DNA of 64,000 nucleotides, taken from the NCBI GenBank assembly GCA_028752905.1, contig JAQNBH010000130.1:111913-175912 (forward strand). Reading direction: 5' to 3'. This stretch comes from Cladorhizidae sp. MBARI D1340-BT2 (Eukaryota > Porifera > Demospongiae > Poecilosclerida > Cladorhizidae). The first letter of the stretch is position 1. The number at the start of each line of letters is the position of its first letter. A program made the position numbers and the translations under genes. Shown one piece after another: positions 30,131 to 44,353 of the stretch. A model generated the notes under the pieces. The model was given only the letters and a program-made list of their open reading frames with translations, searched no databases and was not told the DNA's origin.

Positions 30131-31585
30131 TGTAAAGGGTCCTGTAATGTTTGTTCTCTACACTAATAGGATAAAGGGTCAAGTAAATGTTTGTTCTCTA
30201 CATTGTAGGTAAAGGGTCCTGTAAATGTTTGTTCTCTACACTGATAGGTAAAGGGTCCTGTAAATGTTTGTTCTCTACACTGATAGGTAAAGGGTCCTGT
30301 AAATGTTTGTTCTCTACACTGATAGGTAAAGGGTGATAGGTAAAGGGTCAAGTAAATGTTTGTTCCCTTCATTGATAGGTAAAGGGTCCTGTAATGTTTG
30401 TTCTCTACACTGATAGGTAAAGGGTCAAGTAAATGTTTGTTCTCTACATTGTAGGTAAAGGGTCCTGTAAATGTTTGTTCTCTACACTGATAGGTAGATG
30501 GTCCTGTAAATGTTTGTTCTCTACACTGATAGGTAAAGGGTCCTGCAAATATTTGTCTAATGATAGGTAAAGGGTCCTGCAAATGTTTGTCTAATGATAG
30601 GTAAAGGGTCCTGCAAATGTTTGTCTAATGATAGGTAAAGGGTCCTGTAAATGATTGTTCTCTACACTGATAGGTAAAGGGTCCTGTAAATGCTCTCTAC
30701 AATGACAGGTAAAGGGTGCTGTAAATGTTTGTTACACTGAAAGGTAAAGGGTCAAGTAAATGTTTGTTCTCTACATTAATAGGTAAAGGGACCCGTAAAT
30801 GTTTCTCTACACACTGATAGGTAAAGGGTCCTGTAAATGTTTGTTCTCTACACTGATAGGTAAAGTACACTGATAGGTAAAGAGGTAAAGGATAGGTAAA
30901 GGGTCCTGAAAATGTTTCCCCCTCTACATAGATAGGTAAAGGGTCCTGTAATGTTTGTTCTCTACACTGATAGGTAAAGGGTCCTGTAAATGTTTGTTCT
31001 CTACACTGATAGGTAAAGGGTCCTGTAAATGTTTGTTCTCTACACTGATAGGTAAAGGGTCCTGTTAATGTTTGTTCTCTACACTGATAGGTAAAGGGTC
31101 AAGTGAATGTTTGTTCTCTACACTGATAGGTAAAGGGTCAAGTAAAATGTTTGTTCTCTACATTGTAGGTAAAGGGTTCTGTAAATGATTGTTCTCTACA
31201 CTGATAGGTAAATGGTCCTGTAAATGTTTATTCTCTACATTGATAGGTAAAGGGTTCTGTAATTGTTTGTTCTCTACACTGATAGGTAAAGGGTCCTGTA
31301 AATGTTTATTCTCTACATTGATAGGTAAAGGGTTCTGTAAATGTAAATGTTTGTTCTCTACACTGATAGGTAGATGTTCCTTTAAATGTTTGTTCTCTAC
31401 ACTGATAGGTAAAGGGTCCTGCAAATGTTTGTCTAATGATAGGTAAAGGGTCCTGCAAATGTTTGTCTAATGATAGGTAAAGGGTCCTGTAAATGCTTGT
31501 TCTCTACACTGATAGGTAAAGGGTCCTGTAAATGCTCTCTACAATGACAGGTAAAGGGTCCTGTAAATGTTTGTTACACTGAAAA
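30131..31585. repeat. 39-bp minisatellite, about 37 copies
   Basis: Unit reads TGATAGGTAAAGGGTCCTGT then AAATGTTTGTTCTCTACAC. Variants include TCAAGT for TCCTGT and shortened units. A block containing two TTTGTCTAATGATAGG units, CTCTCTACAATGACAGG and GTTACACTGAAA occurs twice, offset by about 841 bp (30590-30750 and 31432-31590), so part of the array was duplicated as a block. The length is a multiple of three, which produces spurious open frames. Confidence 0.95.
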
Positions 31586-31662
31586 TGTTTTTATGGCGTT
31601 AATTTAATTTTGTATTTTTAGCCAAATCTTCTAATTTAAATATCTGTCAATATTTCCAGGCC

Positions 31663-33080
31663 TGCTAGTTGGTGTGTAGTCCTACCTGTACTGCCATGCT
31701 AGTTGGTGTGTAGTCCTACCTGTACTGCCATGCTAGTTGGTGTGTAGTCCTACCTGTACTGCCATGCTAGTTGGTGTGTAGTCCTACCTGTACTGCCATG
31801 CTAGTTGGTGTATAGTCCTACCTGTACTGCCATGCTAGTTGGTGTGTAGTCAGTCCTACCTGTACTGCCATCCTAGTTGGTGTGCAGTCCTAACTGTACT
31901 GCCATGCTAGTTGGTGTGTAGTCCTACCTGTACTGCTATCCTAGTTGGTGTGTAGTCCTACCTGTACTGCCATGCTAGTTGGTGTGTAGTCCTACCTGTA
32001 CTGCCATGCTAGTTGGTGTGCAGTCCTACCTGTACTGCCATGCTAGTTGGTGTATAGTCCTACCTGTACTGCCATGCTAGTTGGTGTGTAGTCCTACCTG
32101 TACTGTCATGCTAGTTGGTGTGTAGTCCTACCTGTACTGCTATCCTAGTTGGTGTGCAGTCCTAACTGTACTGCCATGCTAGTTGGTGTGTAGTCCTACC
32201 TGTACTGCCATGCTAGTTGGTGTGTAGTCCTACCTGTGCTGCCATGCTAGTTGGTGTGTAGTCCTACCTGTACTGTCATGCTAGTTGGTGTGTAGTCCTA
32301 CCTGTACTGCCATGCTAGTTGGTGTGTAGTCCTACCTGTACTGCCATGCTAGTTGGTGTGTATTCCTACCTGTACTGTCATGCTAGTTGGTGTGTAGTCC
32401 TACCTGTACTGCCATGCTAGTTGGTGTGTAGTCCTACCTGTGCTGCCATGCTAGTTGGTGTGTAGTCCTACCTGTGCTGCCATGCTAGTTGGTGTGTAGT
32501 CCTACCTGTACTGCCATGCTAGTTGGTGTGTAGTCCTACCTGTACTGCCATGCTAGTTGGTGTGTAGTCCTACCTGTGCTGCCATGCTAGTTGGTGTGTA
32601 GTCCTACCTGTACTGCCATGCTAGTTGGTGTGTAGTCCTACCTGTACTGCCATGCTAGTTGGTGTGTAGTCCTACCTGTACTGCCATGCTAGTTGGTGTG
32701 TAGTCCTACCTGTACTGCCATGCTAGTTGGTGTGTAGTCCTACCTGTACTGTCATGCTAGTTGGTGTGTAGTCCTGCCTGTACTGCCATGCTAGTTGGTG
32801 TGCAGTCCTACCTGTACTGCCATGCTAGTTGGTGTGTAGTCCTACCTGTACTGCCATGCTAGTTGGTATGCAGTCCTACCTGTACTGCCATGCTAGTTGG
32901 TGTATAGTCCTACCTGTACTGCCATGCTAGTTGGTGTGTAGTCCTACCTGTACTGCCATGCTAGTTGGTGTGTAGTCCTACCAGTACTGCCATGCTAGTT
33001 GGTGTGTAGTCCTACCTGTACTGTCATGCTAGTTGGTTAGTAGTCCTACCTGTACTGCCATGCTAGTTGGTGTGTAGTCT
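31663..33080. repeat. 34-bp minisatellite, about 41 copies
   Basis: Unit of 34 bp: CTAGTTGGTGTGTAGTCCTA then CCTGTACTGCCATG. Sparse variants (GTGCAGTCC, GTATAGTCC, TGTGCTGCC, CTGTCATG). One CAGT duplication near 31852. A 75-bp spacer separates it from the 39-bp array and about 90 bp from the next array. Confidence 0.96.
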
Positions 33081-33173
33081 AGCACTTAACAGTTCCCATT
33101 ATAAAAGCTTTCTCTGTGCAAGATTGAAAGTTGACTTAATTAGATCTTTGTTACTATGATCGAGTTCTCAAAA

Positions 33174-36100
33174 GCTCCTTATGCTGTACAGCACTGAGTC
33201 ATGGACACCAGATGAGAGAGCTCCTTATGCTGTACAGCACTGAGTCATGGACACCAGATGAGAGAGCTCCTTATGCTGTACAGCACTGAGTCATGGACAC
33301 CAGATGAGAGAGCTCCTTATGCTGTACAGCACTGAGTCATGGACACCAGATGAGAGAGCTCCTTATGCTGTACAGCACTGAGTCATGGACACCAGATGAG
33401 AGAGCTCCTTATGCTGTACAGCACTGAGTCATGGACACCAGATGAGAGAGCTCCTTATGCTGTACAGCACTGAGTCATGGACACCAGATGAGAGAGCTCC
33501 TTATGCTGTACAGCACTGCATGGACACCAGATGAGAGAGCTCCTTATGCTGTACAGCACTGAGTCATGGACACCAGATGAGAGAGCTCCTTATGCTGTAC
33601 AGCACTGAGTCATGGACACCAGATGAGAGAGCTCCTTATGCTGTACAGCACTGAGTCATGGACACCAGATGAGAGAGCTCCTTATGCTGTACAGCACTGA
33701 GTCATGGACACCAGATGAGAGAGCTCCTTATGCTGTACAGCACTGAGTCATGGACACCAGATGAGAGAGCTCCTTATGCTGTACAGCACTGAGTCATGGA
33801 CACCAGATGAGAGAGCTCGTTATGCTGTACAGCACTGAGTCATGGACACCAGATGAGAGAGCTCCTTATGCTGTACAGCACTGAGTCATGGACACCAGAT
33901 GAGAGAGCTCCTTATGCTGTACAGCACTGAGTCATGGACACCAGATGAGAGAGCTCCTTATGCTGTACAGCACTGAGTCATGGACACCAGATGAGAGAGC
34001 TCCTTATGCTGTGTAGCACTGAGTCATGGACACCAGATGAGAGAGCTCCTTATGCTGTACAGCACTGAGTCATGGACACCAGATGAGAGAGCTCCTTATG
34101 CTGTGTAGCACTGAGTCATGGATACCAGATGAGAGAGCTCCTTATGCTGTACAGCACTGAGTCATGGACACCAGATGAGAGAGCTCCTTATGCTGTACAG
34201 CACTGAGTCATGGACACCAGATGAGAGAGCTCCTTATGCTGTACAGCACTGAGTCATGGACACCAGATGAGAGAGCTCCTTATGCTGTACAGCACTGAGT
34301 CATGGACACCAGATGAGAGAGCTCCTTATGCTGTACAGCACTGAGTCATGGACACCAGATGAGAGAGCTCCTTATGCTGTACAGCACTGAGTCATGGACA
34401 CCAGATGAGAGAGCTCCTTATGCTGTACAGCACTGAGTCATGGACACCAGATGAGAGAGCTCCTTATGCTGTGCAGCACTGAGTCATGGACACCAGATGA
34501 GAGAGCTCCTTATGCTGTACAGCACTGAGTCATGGACACCAGATGAGAGAGCTCCTTATGCTGTGTAGCACTGAGTCATGGATACCAGATGAGAGAGCTC
34601 CTTATGCTGTACAGCACTGAGTCATGGACACCAGATGAGAGAGCTCCTTATGCTGTACAGCACTGAGTCATGGACACCAGATGAGAGAGCTCCTTATGCT
34701 GTACAGCACTGAGTCATGGACACCAGATGAGAGAGCTCCTTATGCTGTACAGCACTGAGTCATGGACACCAGATGAGAGAGCTCCTTATGCTGTGTAGCA
34801 CTGAGTCATGGACACCAGATGAGAGAGCTCCTTATGCTGTGCAGCACTGAGTCATGGACACCAGATGAGAGAGCTCCTTATGCTGTACAGCACTGAGTCA
34901 TGGACACCAGATGAGAGAGCTCCTTATGCTGTACAGCACTGAGTCATGGACACCAGATGAGAGAGCTCCTTATGCTGTACAGCACTGAGTCATGGACACC
35001 AGATGAGAGAGCTCCTTATGCTGTACAGCACTGAGTCATGGACACCAGATGAGAGAGCTCCTTATGCTGTACAGCACTGAGTCATGGACACCAGATGAGA
35101 GAGCTCCTTATGCTGTACAGCACTGAGTCATGGACACCAGATGAGAGAGCTCCTTATGCTGTACAGCACTGAGTCATGGACACCAGATGAGAGAGCTCCT
35201 TATGCTGTACAGCACTGAGTCATGGACACCAGATGAGAGAGCTCCTTATGCTGTACAGCACTGAGTCATGGACACCAGATGAGAGAGCTCCTTATGCTGT
35301 ACAGCACTGAGTCATGGACACCAGATGAGAGAGATCCTTATGCTGTACAGCACTGAGTCATGGACACCAGATGAGAGAGCTCCTTATGCTGTACAGCACT
35401 GACTGTCATGGACACCAGATGAGAGAGCTCCTTATGCTGTACAGCACTGAGTCATGGACACCAGATGAGAGAGCTCCTTATGCTGTACAGCACTGAGTCA
35501 TGGACACCAGATGAGAGAGCTCCTTATGCTGTACAGCACTGAGTCATGGACACCAGATGAGAGAGCTCCTTATGCTGTACAGCACTGAGTCATGGACACC
35601 AGATGAGAGAGCTCCTTATGCTGTACAGCACTGAGTCATGGACACCAGATGAGAGAGCTCCTTATGCTGTACAGCACTGAGTCATGGACACCAGATGAGA
35701 GAGCTCCTTATGCTGTACAGCACTGAGTCATGGACACCAGATGAGAGAGATCCTTATGCTGTACAGCACTGAGTCATGGACACCAGATGAGAGAGCTCCT
35801 TATGCTGTACAGCACTGAGTCATGGACACCAGATGAGAGAGCTCCTTATGCTGTACAGCACTGAGTCATGGACACCAGATGAGAGAGCTCCTTATGCTGT
35901 ACAGCACTGAGTCATGGACACCAGATGAGAGAGCTCCTTATGCTGTACAGCACTGAGTCATGGACACCAGATGAGAGAGCTCCTTATGCTGTACAGCACT
36001 GAGTCATGGACACCAGATGAGAGAGCTCCTTATGCTGTACAGCACTGAGTCATGGACACCAGATGAGAGAGCTCCTTATGCTGTACAGCACTGAGTCATG

Positions 36101-39100
36101 GACACCAGATGAGAGAGCTCCTTATGCTGTACAGCACTGAGTCATGGACACCAGATGAGAGAGCTCCTTATGCTGTACAGCACTGAGTCATGGACACCAG
36201 ATGAGAGAGCTCCTTATGCTGTACAGCACTGAGTCATGGACACCAGATGAGAGAGCTCCTTATGCTGTACAGCACTGAGTCATGGACACCAGATGAGAGA
36301 GCTCCTTATGCTGTACAGCACTGAGTCATGGACACCAGATGAGAGAGCTCCTTATGCTGTACAGCACTGAGTCATGGACACCAGATGAGAGAGCTCCTTA
36401 TGCTGTACAGCACTGAGTCATGGACACCAGATGAGAGAGCTCCTTATGCTGTACAGCACTGAGTCATGGACACCAGATGAGAGAGCTCCTTATGCTGTAC
36501 AGCACTGAGTCATGGACACCAGATGAGAGAGCTCCTTATGCTGTACAGCACTGAGTCATGGACACCAGATGAGAGAGCTCCTTATGCTGTACAGCACTGA
36601 GTCATGGACACCAGATGAGAGAGCTCCTTATGCTGTACAGCACTGAGTCATGGACACCAGATGAGAGAGCTCCTTATGCTGTACAGCACTGAGTCATGGA
36701 CACCAGATGAGAGAGCTCCTTATGCTGTACAGCACTGAGTCATGGACACCAGATGAGAGAGCTCCTTATGCTGTACAGCACTGAGTCATGGACACCAGAT
36801 GAGAGAGCTCCTTATGCTGTACAGCACTGAGTCATGGACACCAGATGAGAGAGCTCCTTATGCTGTACAGCACTGAGTCATGGACACCAGATGAGAGAGC
36901 TCCTTATGCTGTACAGCACTGAGTCATGGACACCAGATGAGAGAGCTCCTTATGCTGTACAGCACTGAGTCATGGACACCAGATGAGAGAGCTCCTTATG
37001 CTGTACAGCACTGAGTCATGGACACCAGATGAGAGAGCTCCTTATGCTGTACAGCACTGAGTCATGGACACCAGATGAGAGAGCTCCTTATGCTGTACAG
37101 CACTGAGTCATGGACACCAGATGAGAGAGCTCCTTATGCTGTACAGCACTGAGTCATGGACACCAGATGAGAGAGCTCCTTATGCTGTACAGCACTGAGT
37201 CATGGACACCAGATGAGAGAGCTCCTTATGCTGTACAGCACTGAGTCATGGACACCAGATGAGAGAGCTCCTTATGCTGTACAGCACTGAGTCATGGACA
37301 CCAGATGAGAGAGCTCCTTATGCTGTACAGCACTGAGTCATGGACACCAGATGAGAGAGCTCCTTATGCTGTACAGCACTGAGTCATGGACACCAGATGA
37401 GAGAGCTCCTTATGCTGTACAGCACTGAGTCATGGACACCAGATGAGAGAGCTCCTTATGCTGTACAGCACTGAGTCATGGACACCAGATGAGAGAGCTC
37501 CTTATGCTGTACAGCACTGAGTCATGGACACCAGATGAGAGAGCTCCTTATGCTGTACAGCACTGAGTCATGGACACCAGATGAGAGAGCTCCTTATGCT
37601 GTACAGCACTGAGTCATGGACACCAGATGAGAGAGCTCCTTATGCTGTACAGCACTGAGTCATGGACACCAGATGAGAGAGCTCCTTATGCTGTACAGCA
37701 CTGAGTCATGGACACCAGATGAGAGAGCTCCTTATGCTGTACAGCACTGAGTCATGGACACCAGATGAGAGAGCTCCTTATGCTGTACAGCACTGAGTCA
37801 TGGACACCAGATGAGAGAGCTCCTTATGCTGTACAGCACTGAGTCATGGACACCAGATGAGAGAGCTCCTTATGCTGTACAGCACTGAGTCATGGACACC
37901 AGATGAGAGAGCTCCTTATGCTGTACAGCACTGAGTCATGGACACCAGATGAGAGAGCTCCTTATGCTGTACAGCACTGAGTCATGGACACCAGATGAGA
38001 GAGCTCCTTATGCTGTACAGCACTGAGTCATGGACACCAGATGAGAGAGCTCCTTATGCTGTACAGCACTGAGTCATGGACACCAGATGAGAGAGCTCCT
38101 TATGCTGTACAGCACTGAGTCATGGACACCAGATGAGAGAGCTCCTTATGCTGTACAGCACTGAGTCATGGACACCAGATGAGAGAGCTCCTTATGCTGT
38201 ACAGCACTGAGTCATGGACACCAGATGAGAGAGCTCCTTATGCTGTACAGCACTGAGTCATGGACACCAGATGAGAGAGCTCCTTATGCTGTACAGCACT
38301 GAGTCATGGACACCAGATGAGAGAGCTCCTTATGCTGTACAGCACTGAGTCATGGACACCAGATGAGAGAGCTCCTTATGCTGTACAGCACTGAGTCATG
38401 GACACCAGATGAGAGAGCTCCTTATGCTGTACAGCACTGAGTCATGGACACCAGATGAGAGAGCTCCTTATGCTGTACAGCACTGAGTCATGGACACCAG
38501 ATGAGAGAGCTCCTTATGCTGTACAGCACTGAGTCATGGACACCAGATGAGAGAGCTCCTTATGCTGTGACAGCACTGAGTCATGGACACCAGATGAGAG
38601 AGCTCCTTATGCTGTACAGCACTGAGTCATGGACACCAGATGAGAGAGCTCCTTATGCTGTACAGCACTGAGTCATGGACACCAGATGAGAGAGCTCCTT
38701 ATGCTGTACAGCACTGAGTCATGGACACCAGATGAGAGAGCTCCTTATGCTGTACAGCACTGAGTCATGGACACCAGATGAGAGAGCTCCTTATGCTGTA
38801 CAGCACTGAGTCATGGACACCAGATGAGAGAGCTCCTTATGCTGTACAGCACTGAGTCATGGACACCAGATGAGAGAGCTCCTTATGCTGTACAGCACTG
38901 AGTCATGGACACCAGATGAGAGAGCTCCTTATGCTGTACAGCACTGAGTCATGGACACCAGATGAGAGAGCTCCTTATGCTGTACAGCACTGAGTCATGG
39001 ACACCAGATGAGAGAGCTCCTTATGCTGTACAGCACTGAGTCATGGACACCAGATGAGAGAGCTCCTTATGCTGTACAGCACTGAGTCATGGACACCAGA

Positions 39101-42100
39101 TGAGAGAGCTCCTTATGCTGTACAGCACTGAGTCATGGACACCAGATGAGAGAGCTCCTTATGCTGTACAGCACTGAGTCATGGACACCAGATGAGAGAG
39201 CTCCTTATGCTGTACAGCACTGAGTCATGGACACCAGATGAGAGAGCTCCTTATGCTGTACAGCACTGAGTCATGGACACCAGATGAGAGAGCTCCTTAT
39301 GCTGTACAGCACTGAGTCATGGACACCAGATGAGAGAGCTCCTTATGCTGTACAGCACTGAGTCATGGACACCAGATGAGAGAGCTCCTTATGCTGTGTC
39401 AGCACTGAGTCATGGACACCAGATGAGAGAGCTCCTTATGCTGTACAGCACTGAGTCATGGACACCAGATGAGAGAGCTCCTTATGCTGTACAGCACTGA
39501 GTCATGGACACCAGATGAGAGAGCTCCTTATGCTGTACAGCACTGAGTCATGGACACCAGATGAGAGAGCTCCTTATGCTGTACAGCACTGAGTCATGGA
39601 CACCAGATGAGAGAGCTCCTTATGCTGTACAGCACTGAGTCATGGACACCAGATGAGAGAGCTCCTTATGCTGTACAGCACTGAGTCATGGACACCAGAT
39701 GAGAGAGCTCCTTATGCTGTGTACAGCACTGAGTCATGGACACCAGATGAGAGAGCTCCTTATGCTGTACAGCACTGAGTCATGGACACCAGATGAGAGA
39801 GCTCCTTATGCTGTACAGCACTGAGTCATGGACACCAGATGAGAGAGCTCCTTATGCTGTACAGCACTGAGTCATGGACACCAGATGAGAGAGCTCCTTA
39901 TGCTGTACAGCACTGAGTCATGGACACCAGATGAGAGAGCTCCTTATGCTGTACAGCACTGAGTCATGGACACCAGATGAGAGAGCTCCTTATGCTGTAC
40001 AGCACTGAGTCATGGACACCAGATGAGAGAGCTCCTTATGCTGTACAGCACTGAGTCATGGACACCAGATGAGAGAGCTCCTTATGCTGTACAGCACTGA
40101 GTCATGGACACCAGATGAGAGAGCTCCTTATGCTGTACAGCACTGAGTCATGGACACCAGATGAGAGAGCTCCTTATGCTGTACAGCACTGAGTCATGGA
40201 CACCAGATGAGAGAGCTCCTTATGCTGTGTCAGCACTGAGTCATGGACACCAGATGAGAGAGCTCCTTATGCTGTACAGCACTGAGTCATGGACACCAGA
40301 TGAGAGAGCTCCTTATGCTGTACAGCACTGAGTCATGGACACCAGATGAGAGAGCTCCTTATGCTGTACAGCACTGAGTCATGGACACCAGATGAGAGAG
40401 CTCCTTATGCTGTACAGCACTGAGTCATGGACACCAGATGAGAGAGCTCCTTATGCTGTGTAGCACTGAGTCATGGACACCAGATGAGAGAGCTCCTTAT
40501 GCTGTACAGCACTGAGTCATGGACACCAGATGAGAGAGCTCCTTATGCTGTACAGCACTGAGTCATGGACACCAGATGAGAGAGCTCCTTATGCTGTACA
40601 GCACTGAGCCATGGACACCAGATGAGAGAGCTCCTTATGCTGTACAGCACTGAGTCATGGACACCAGATGAGAGAGCTCCTTATGCTGTACAGCACTGAG
40701 TCATGGACACCAGATGAGAGAGCTCCTTATGCTGTACAGCACTGAGTCATGGACACCAGATGAGAGAGCTCCTTATGCTGTAAGCACTGAGTCATGGACA
40801 CCAGATGAGAGAGCTCCTTATGCTGTACAGCACTGAGCCATGGACACCAGATGAGAGAGCTCCTTATGCTGTACAGCACTGAGTCATGGACACCAGATGA
40901 GAGAGCTCCTTATGCTGTACAGCACTGAGTCATGGACACCAGATGAGAGAGCTCCTTATGCTGTACAGCACTGAGTCCATGGACACCAGATGAGAGAGCT
41001 CCTTATGCTGTACAGCACTGAGTCATGGACACCAGATGAGAGAGCTCCTTATGCTGTGTAGCACTGAGTCATGGACACCAGATGAGAGAGCTCCTTATGC
41101 TGTACAGCACTGAGTCATGGACACCAGATGAGAGAGCTCCTTATGCTGTACAGCACTGAGTCATGGACACCAGATGAGAGAGCTCCTTATGCTGTACAGC
41201 ACTGAGCCATGGACACCAGATGAGAGAGCTCCTTATGCTGTACAGCACTGAGTCATGGACACCAGATGAGAGAGCTCCTTATGCTGTACAGCACTGAGTC
41301 ATGGACACCAGATGAGAGAGCTCCTTATGCTGTACAGCACTGAGTCATGGACACCAGATGAGAGAGCTCCTTATGCTGTGTAGCACTGAGTCATGGACAC
41401 CAGATGAGAGAGCTCCTTATGCTGTACAGCACTGAGCCATGGACACCAGATGAGAGAGCTCCTTATGCTGTACAGCACTGAGTCATGGACACCAGATGAG
41501 AGAGCTCCTTATGCTGTACAGCACTGAGTCATGGACACCAGATGAGAGAGCTCCTTATGCTGTACAGCACTGAGTCATGGACACCAGATGAGAGAGCTCC
41601 TTATGCTGTGTAGCACTGAGTCATGGACACCAGATGAGAGAGCTCCTTATGCTGTACAGCACTGAGCCATGGACACCAGATGAGAGAGCTCCTTATGCTG
41701 TACAGCACTGAGTCATGGACACCAGATGAGAGAGCTCCTTATGCTGTACAGCACTGAGTCATGGACACCAGATGAGAGAGCTCCTTATGCTGTACAGCAC
41801 TGAGTCATGGACACCAGATGAGAGAGCTCCTTATGCTGTACAGCACTGAGTCATGGACACCAGATGAGAGAGCTCCTTATGCTGGTAGCACTGAGTCATG
41901 GACACCAGATGAGAGAGCTCCTTATGCTGTACAGCACTGAGTCATGGACACCAGATGAGAGAGCTCCTTATGCTGTACAGCACTGAGTCATGGACACCAG
42001 ATGAGAGAGCTCCTTATGCTGTACAGCACTGAGCCATGGACACCAGATGAGAGAGCTCCTTATGCTGTACAGCACTGAGTCATGGACACCAGATGAGAGA

Positions 42101-44353
42101 GCTCCTTATGCTGTACAGCACTGAGTCATGGACACCAGATGAGAGAGCTCCTTATGCTGTACAGCACTGAGTCATGGACACCAGATGAGAGAGCTCCTTA
42201 TGCTGTGTAGCACTGAGTCATGGACACCAGATGAGAGAGCTCCTTATGCTGTACAGCACTGAGCCATGGACACCAGATGAGAGAGCTCCTTATGCTGTAC
42301 AGCACTGAGTCATGGACACCAGATGAGAGAGCTCCTTATGCTGTACAGCACTGAGTCATGGACACCAGATGAGAGAGCTCCTTATGCTGTACAGCACTGA
42401 GTCATGGACACCAGATGAGAGAGCTCCTTATGCTGTGTAGCACTGAGTCATGGACACCAGATGAGAGAGCTCCTTATGCTGTACAGCACTGAGCCATGGA
42501 CACCAGATGAGAGAGCTCCTTATGCTGTACAGCACTGAGTCATGGACACCAGATGAGAGAGCTCCTTATGCTGTACAGCACTGAGTCATGGACACCAGAT
42601 GAGAGAGCTCCTTATGCTGTACAGCACTGAGTCATGGACACCAGATGAGAGAGCTCCTTATGCTGTACAGCACTGAGCCATGGACACCAGATGAGAGAGC
42701 TCCTTATGCTGTACAGCACTGAGTCATGGACACCAGATGAGAGAGCTCCTTATGCTGTACAGCACTGAGTCATGGACACCAGATGAGAGAGCTCCTTATG
42801 CTGTACAGCACTGAGTCATGGACACCAGATGAGAGAGCTCCTTATGCTGTGTAGCACTGAGTCATGGACACCAGATGAGAGAGCTCCTTATGCTGTACAG
42901 CACTGAGCCATGGACACCAGATGAGAGAGCTCCTTATGCTGTACAGCACTGAGTCATGGACACCAGATGAGAGAGCTCCTTATGCTGTACAGCACTGAGT
43001 CATGGACACCAGATGAGAGAGCTCCTTATGCTGTACAGCACTGAGTCATGGACACCAGATGAGAGAGCTCCTTATGCTGTGTAGCACTGAGTCATGGACA
43101 CCAGATGAGAGAGCTCCTTATGCTGTACAGCACTGAGCCATGGACACCAGATGAGAGAGCTCCTTATGCTGTACAGCACTGAGTCATGGACACCAGATGA
43201 GAGAGCTCCTTATGCTGTACAGCACTGAGTCATGGACACCAGATGAGAGAGCTCCTTATGCTGTACAGCACTGAGTCATGGACACCAGATGAGAGAGCTC
43301 CTTATGCTGTACAGCACTGAGTCATGGACACCAGATGAGAGAGCTCCTTATGCTGTGTAGCACTGAGTCATGGACACCAGATGAGAGAGCTCCTTATGCT
43401 GTACAGCACTGAGTCATGGACACCAGATGAGAGAGCTCCTTATGCTGTACAGCACTGAGTCATGGACACCAGATGAGAGAGCTCCTTATGCTGTGTAGCA
43501 CTGAGTCATGGACACCAGATGAGAGAGCTCCTTATGCTGTACAGCACTGAGCCATGGACACCAGATGAGAGAGCTCCTTATGCTGTACAGCACTGAGTCA
43601 TGGACACCAGATGAGAGAGCTCCTTATGCTGTACAGCACTGAGTCATGGACACCAGATGAGAGAGCTCCTTATGCTGTACAGCACTGAGTCATGGACACC
43701 AGATGAGAGAGCTCCTTATGCTGTACAGCACTGAGTCATGGACACCAGATGAGAGAGCTCCTTATGCTGTGTAGCACTGAGTCATGGACACCAGATGAGA
43801 GAGCTCCTTATGCTGTACAGCACTGAGCCATGGACACCAGATGAGAGAGCTCCTTATGCTGTACAGCACTGAGTCATGGACACCAGATGAGAGAGCTCCT
43901 TATGCTGTACAGCACTGAGTCATGGACACCAGATGAGAGAGCTCCTTATGCTGTACAGCACTGAGTCATGGACACCAGATGAGAGAGCTCCTTATGCTGT
44001 ACAGCACTGAGTCATGGACACCAGATGAGAGAGCTCCTTATGCTGTACAGCACTGAGTCATGGACACCAGATGAGAGAGCTCCTTATGCTGTACAGCACT
44101 GAGTCATGGACACCAGATGAGAGAGCTCCTTATGCTGTACAGCACTGAGTCATGGACACCAGATGAGAGAGCTCCTTATGCTGTACAGCACTGAGTCATG
44201 GACACCAGATGAGAGAGCTCCTTATGCTGTACAGCACTGAGTCATGGACACCAGATGAGAGAGCTCCTTATGCTGTACAGCACTGAGTCATGGACACCAG
44301 ATGAGAGAGCTCCTTATGCTGTACAGCACTGAGTCATGGACACCAGATGAGAG
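33174..44353. repeat. 46-bp satellite-like array, about 243 copies (11.2 kb)
   Basis: Unit of 46 bp: GCTCCTTATGCTGTACAGCA then CTGAGTCATGGACACCAGAT then GAGAGA. Each unit has the palindrome GCTGTACAGC, GAGCTC across the junction, and TGAGTCA, the AP-1/TRE consensus. The central part (about 34900-40430) is almost perfectly uniform; variants cluster at 34000-34850 (GTGTAG, GATACCAG) and from 40440 on. A few units have single-base indels (38569, 39396, 39720, 40227). No long reading frame survives because 46 is not a multiple of three. Confidence 0.98.
40440..43870. repeat. Higher-order repeat (5 x 46 = 230 bp) inside the array
   Basis: Units with TGAGCCA instead of TGAGTCA occur at 40606, 40835, 41204, 41434, 41664, 42031, 42261, 42491, 42675, 42905, 43135, 43549 and 43825. 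Spacing is 230 bp in six cases and otherwise mostly a multiple of 46 (184, 276, 368, 414). Most are directly preceded by a unit with GTGTAGC in place of GTACAGC. So the distal part is organised as five-unit blocks. Confidence 0.85.

Noticed and set aside
30163..31446. ORFs of 85-139 codons in the 39-bp array
   Set aside because: A 13-codon unit keeps several frames open on both strands; the array shows frame-breaking block duplications, not coding constraint.
33174..44353. CRISPR-like array
   Set aside because: There are no unique spacers between repeats; units are directly adjacent, and the context is an animal genome with no cas-like genes.
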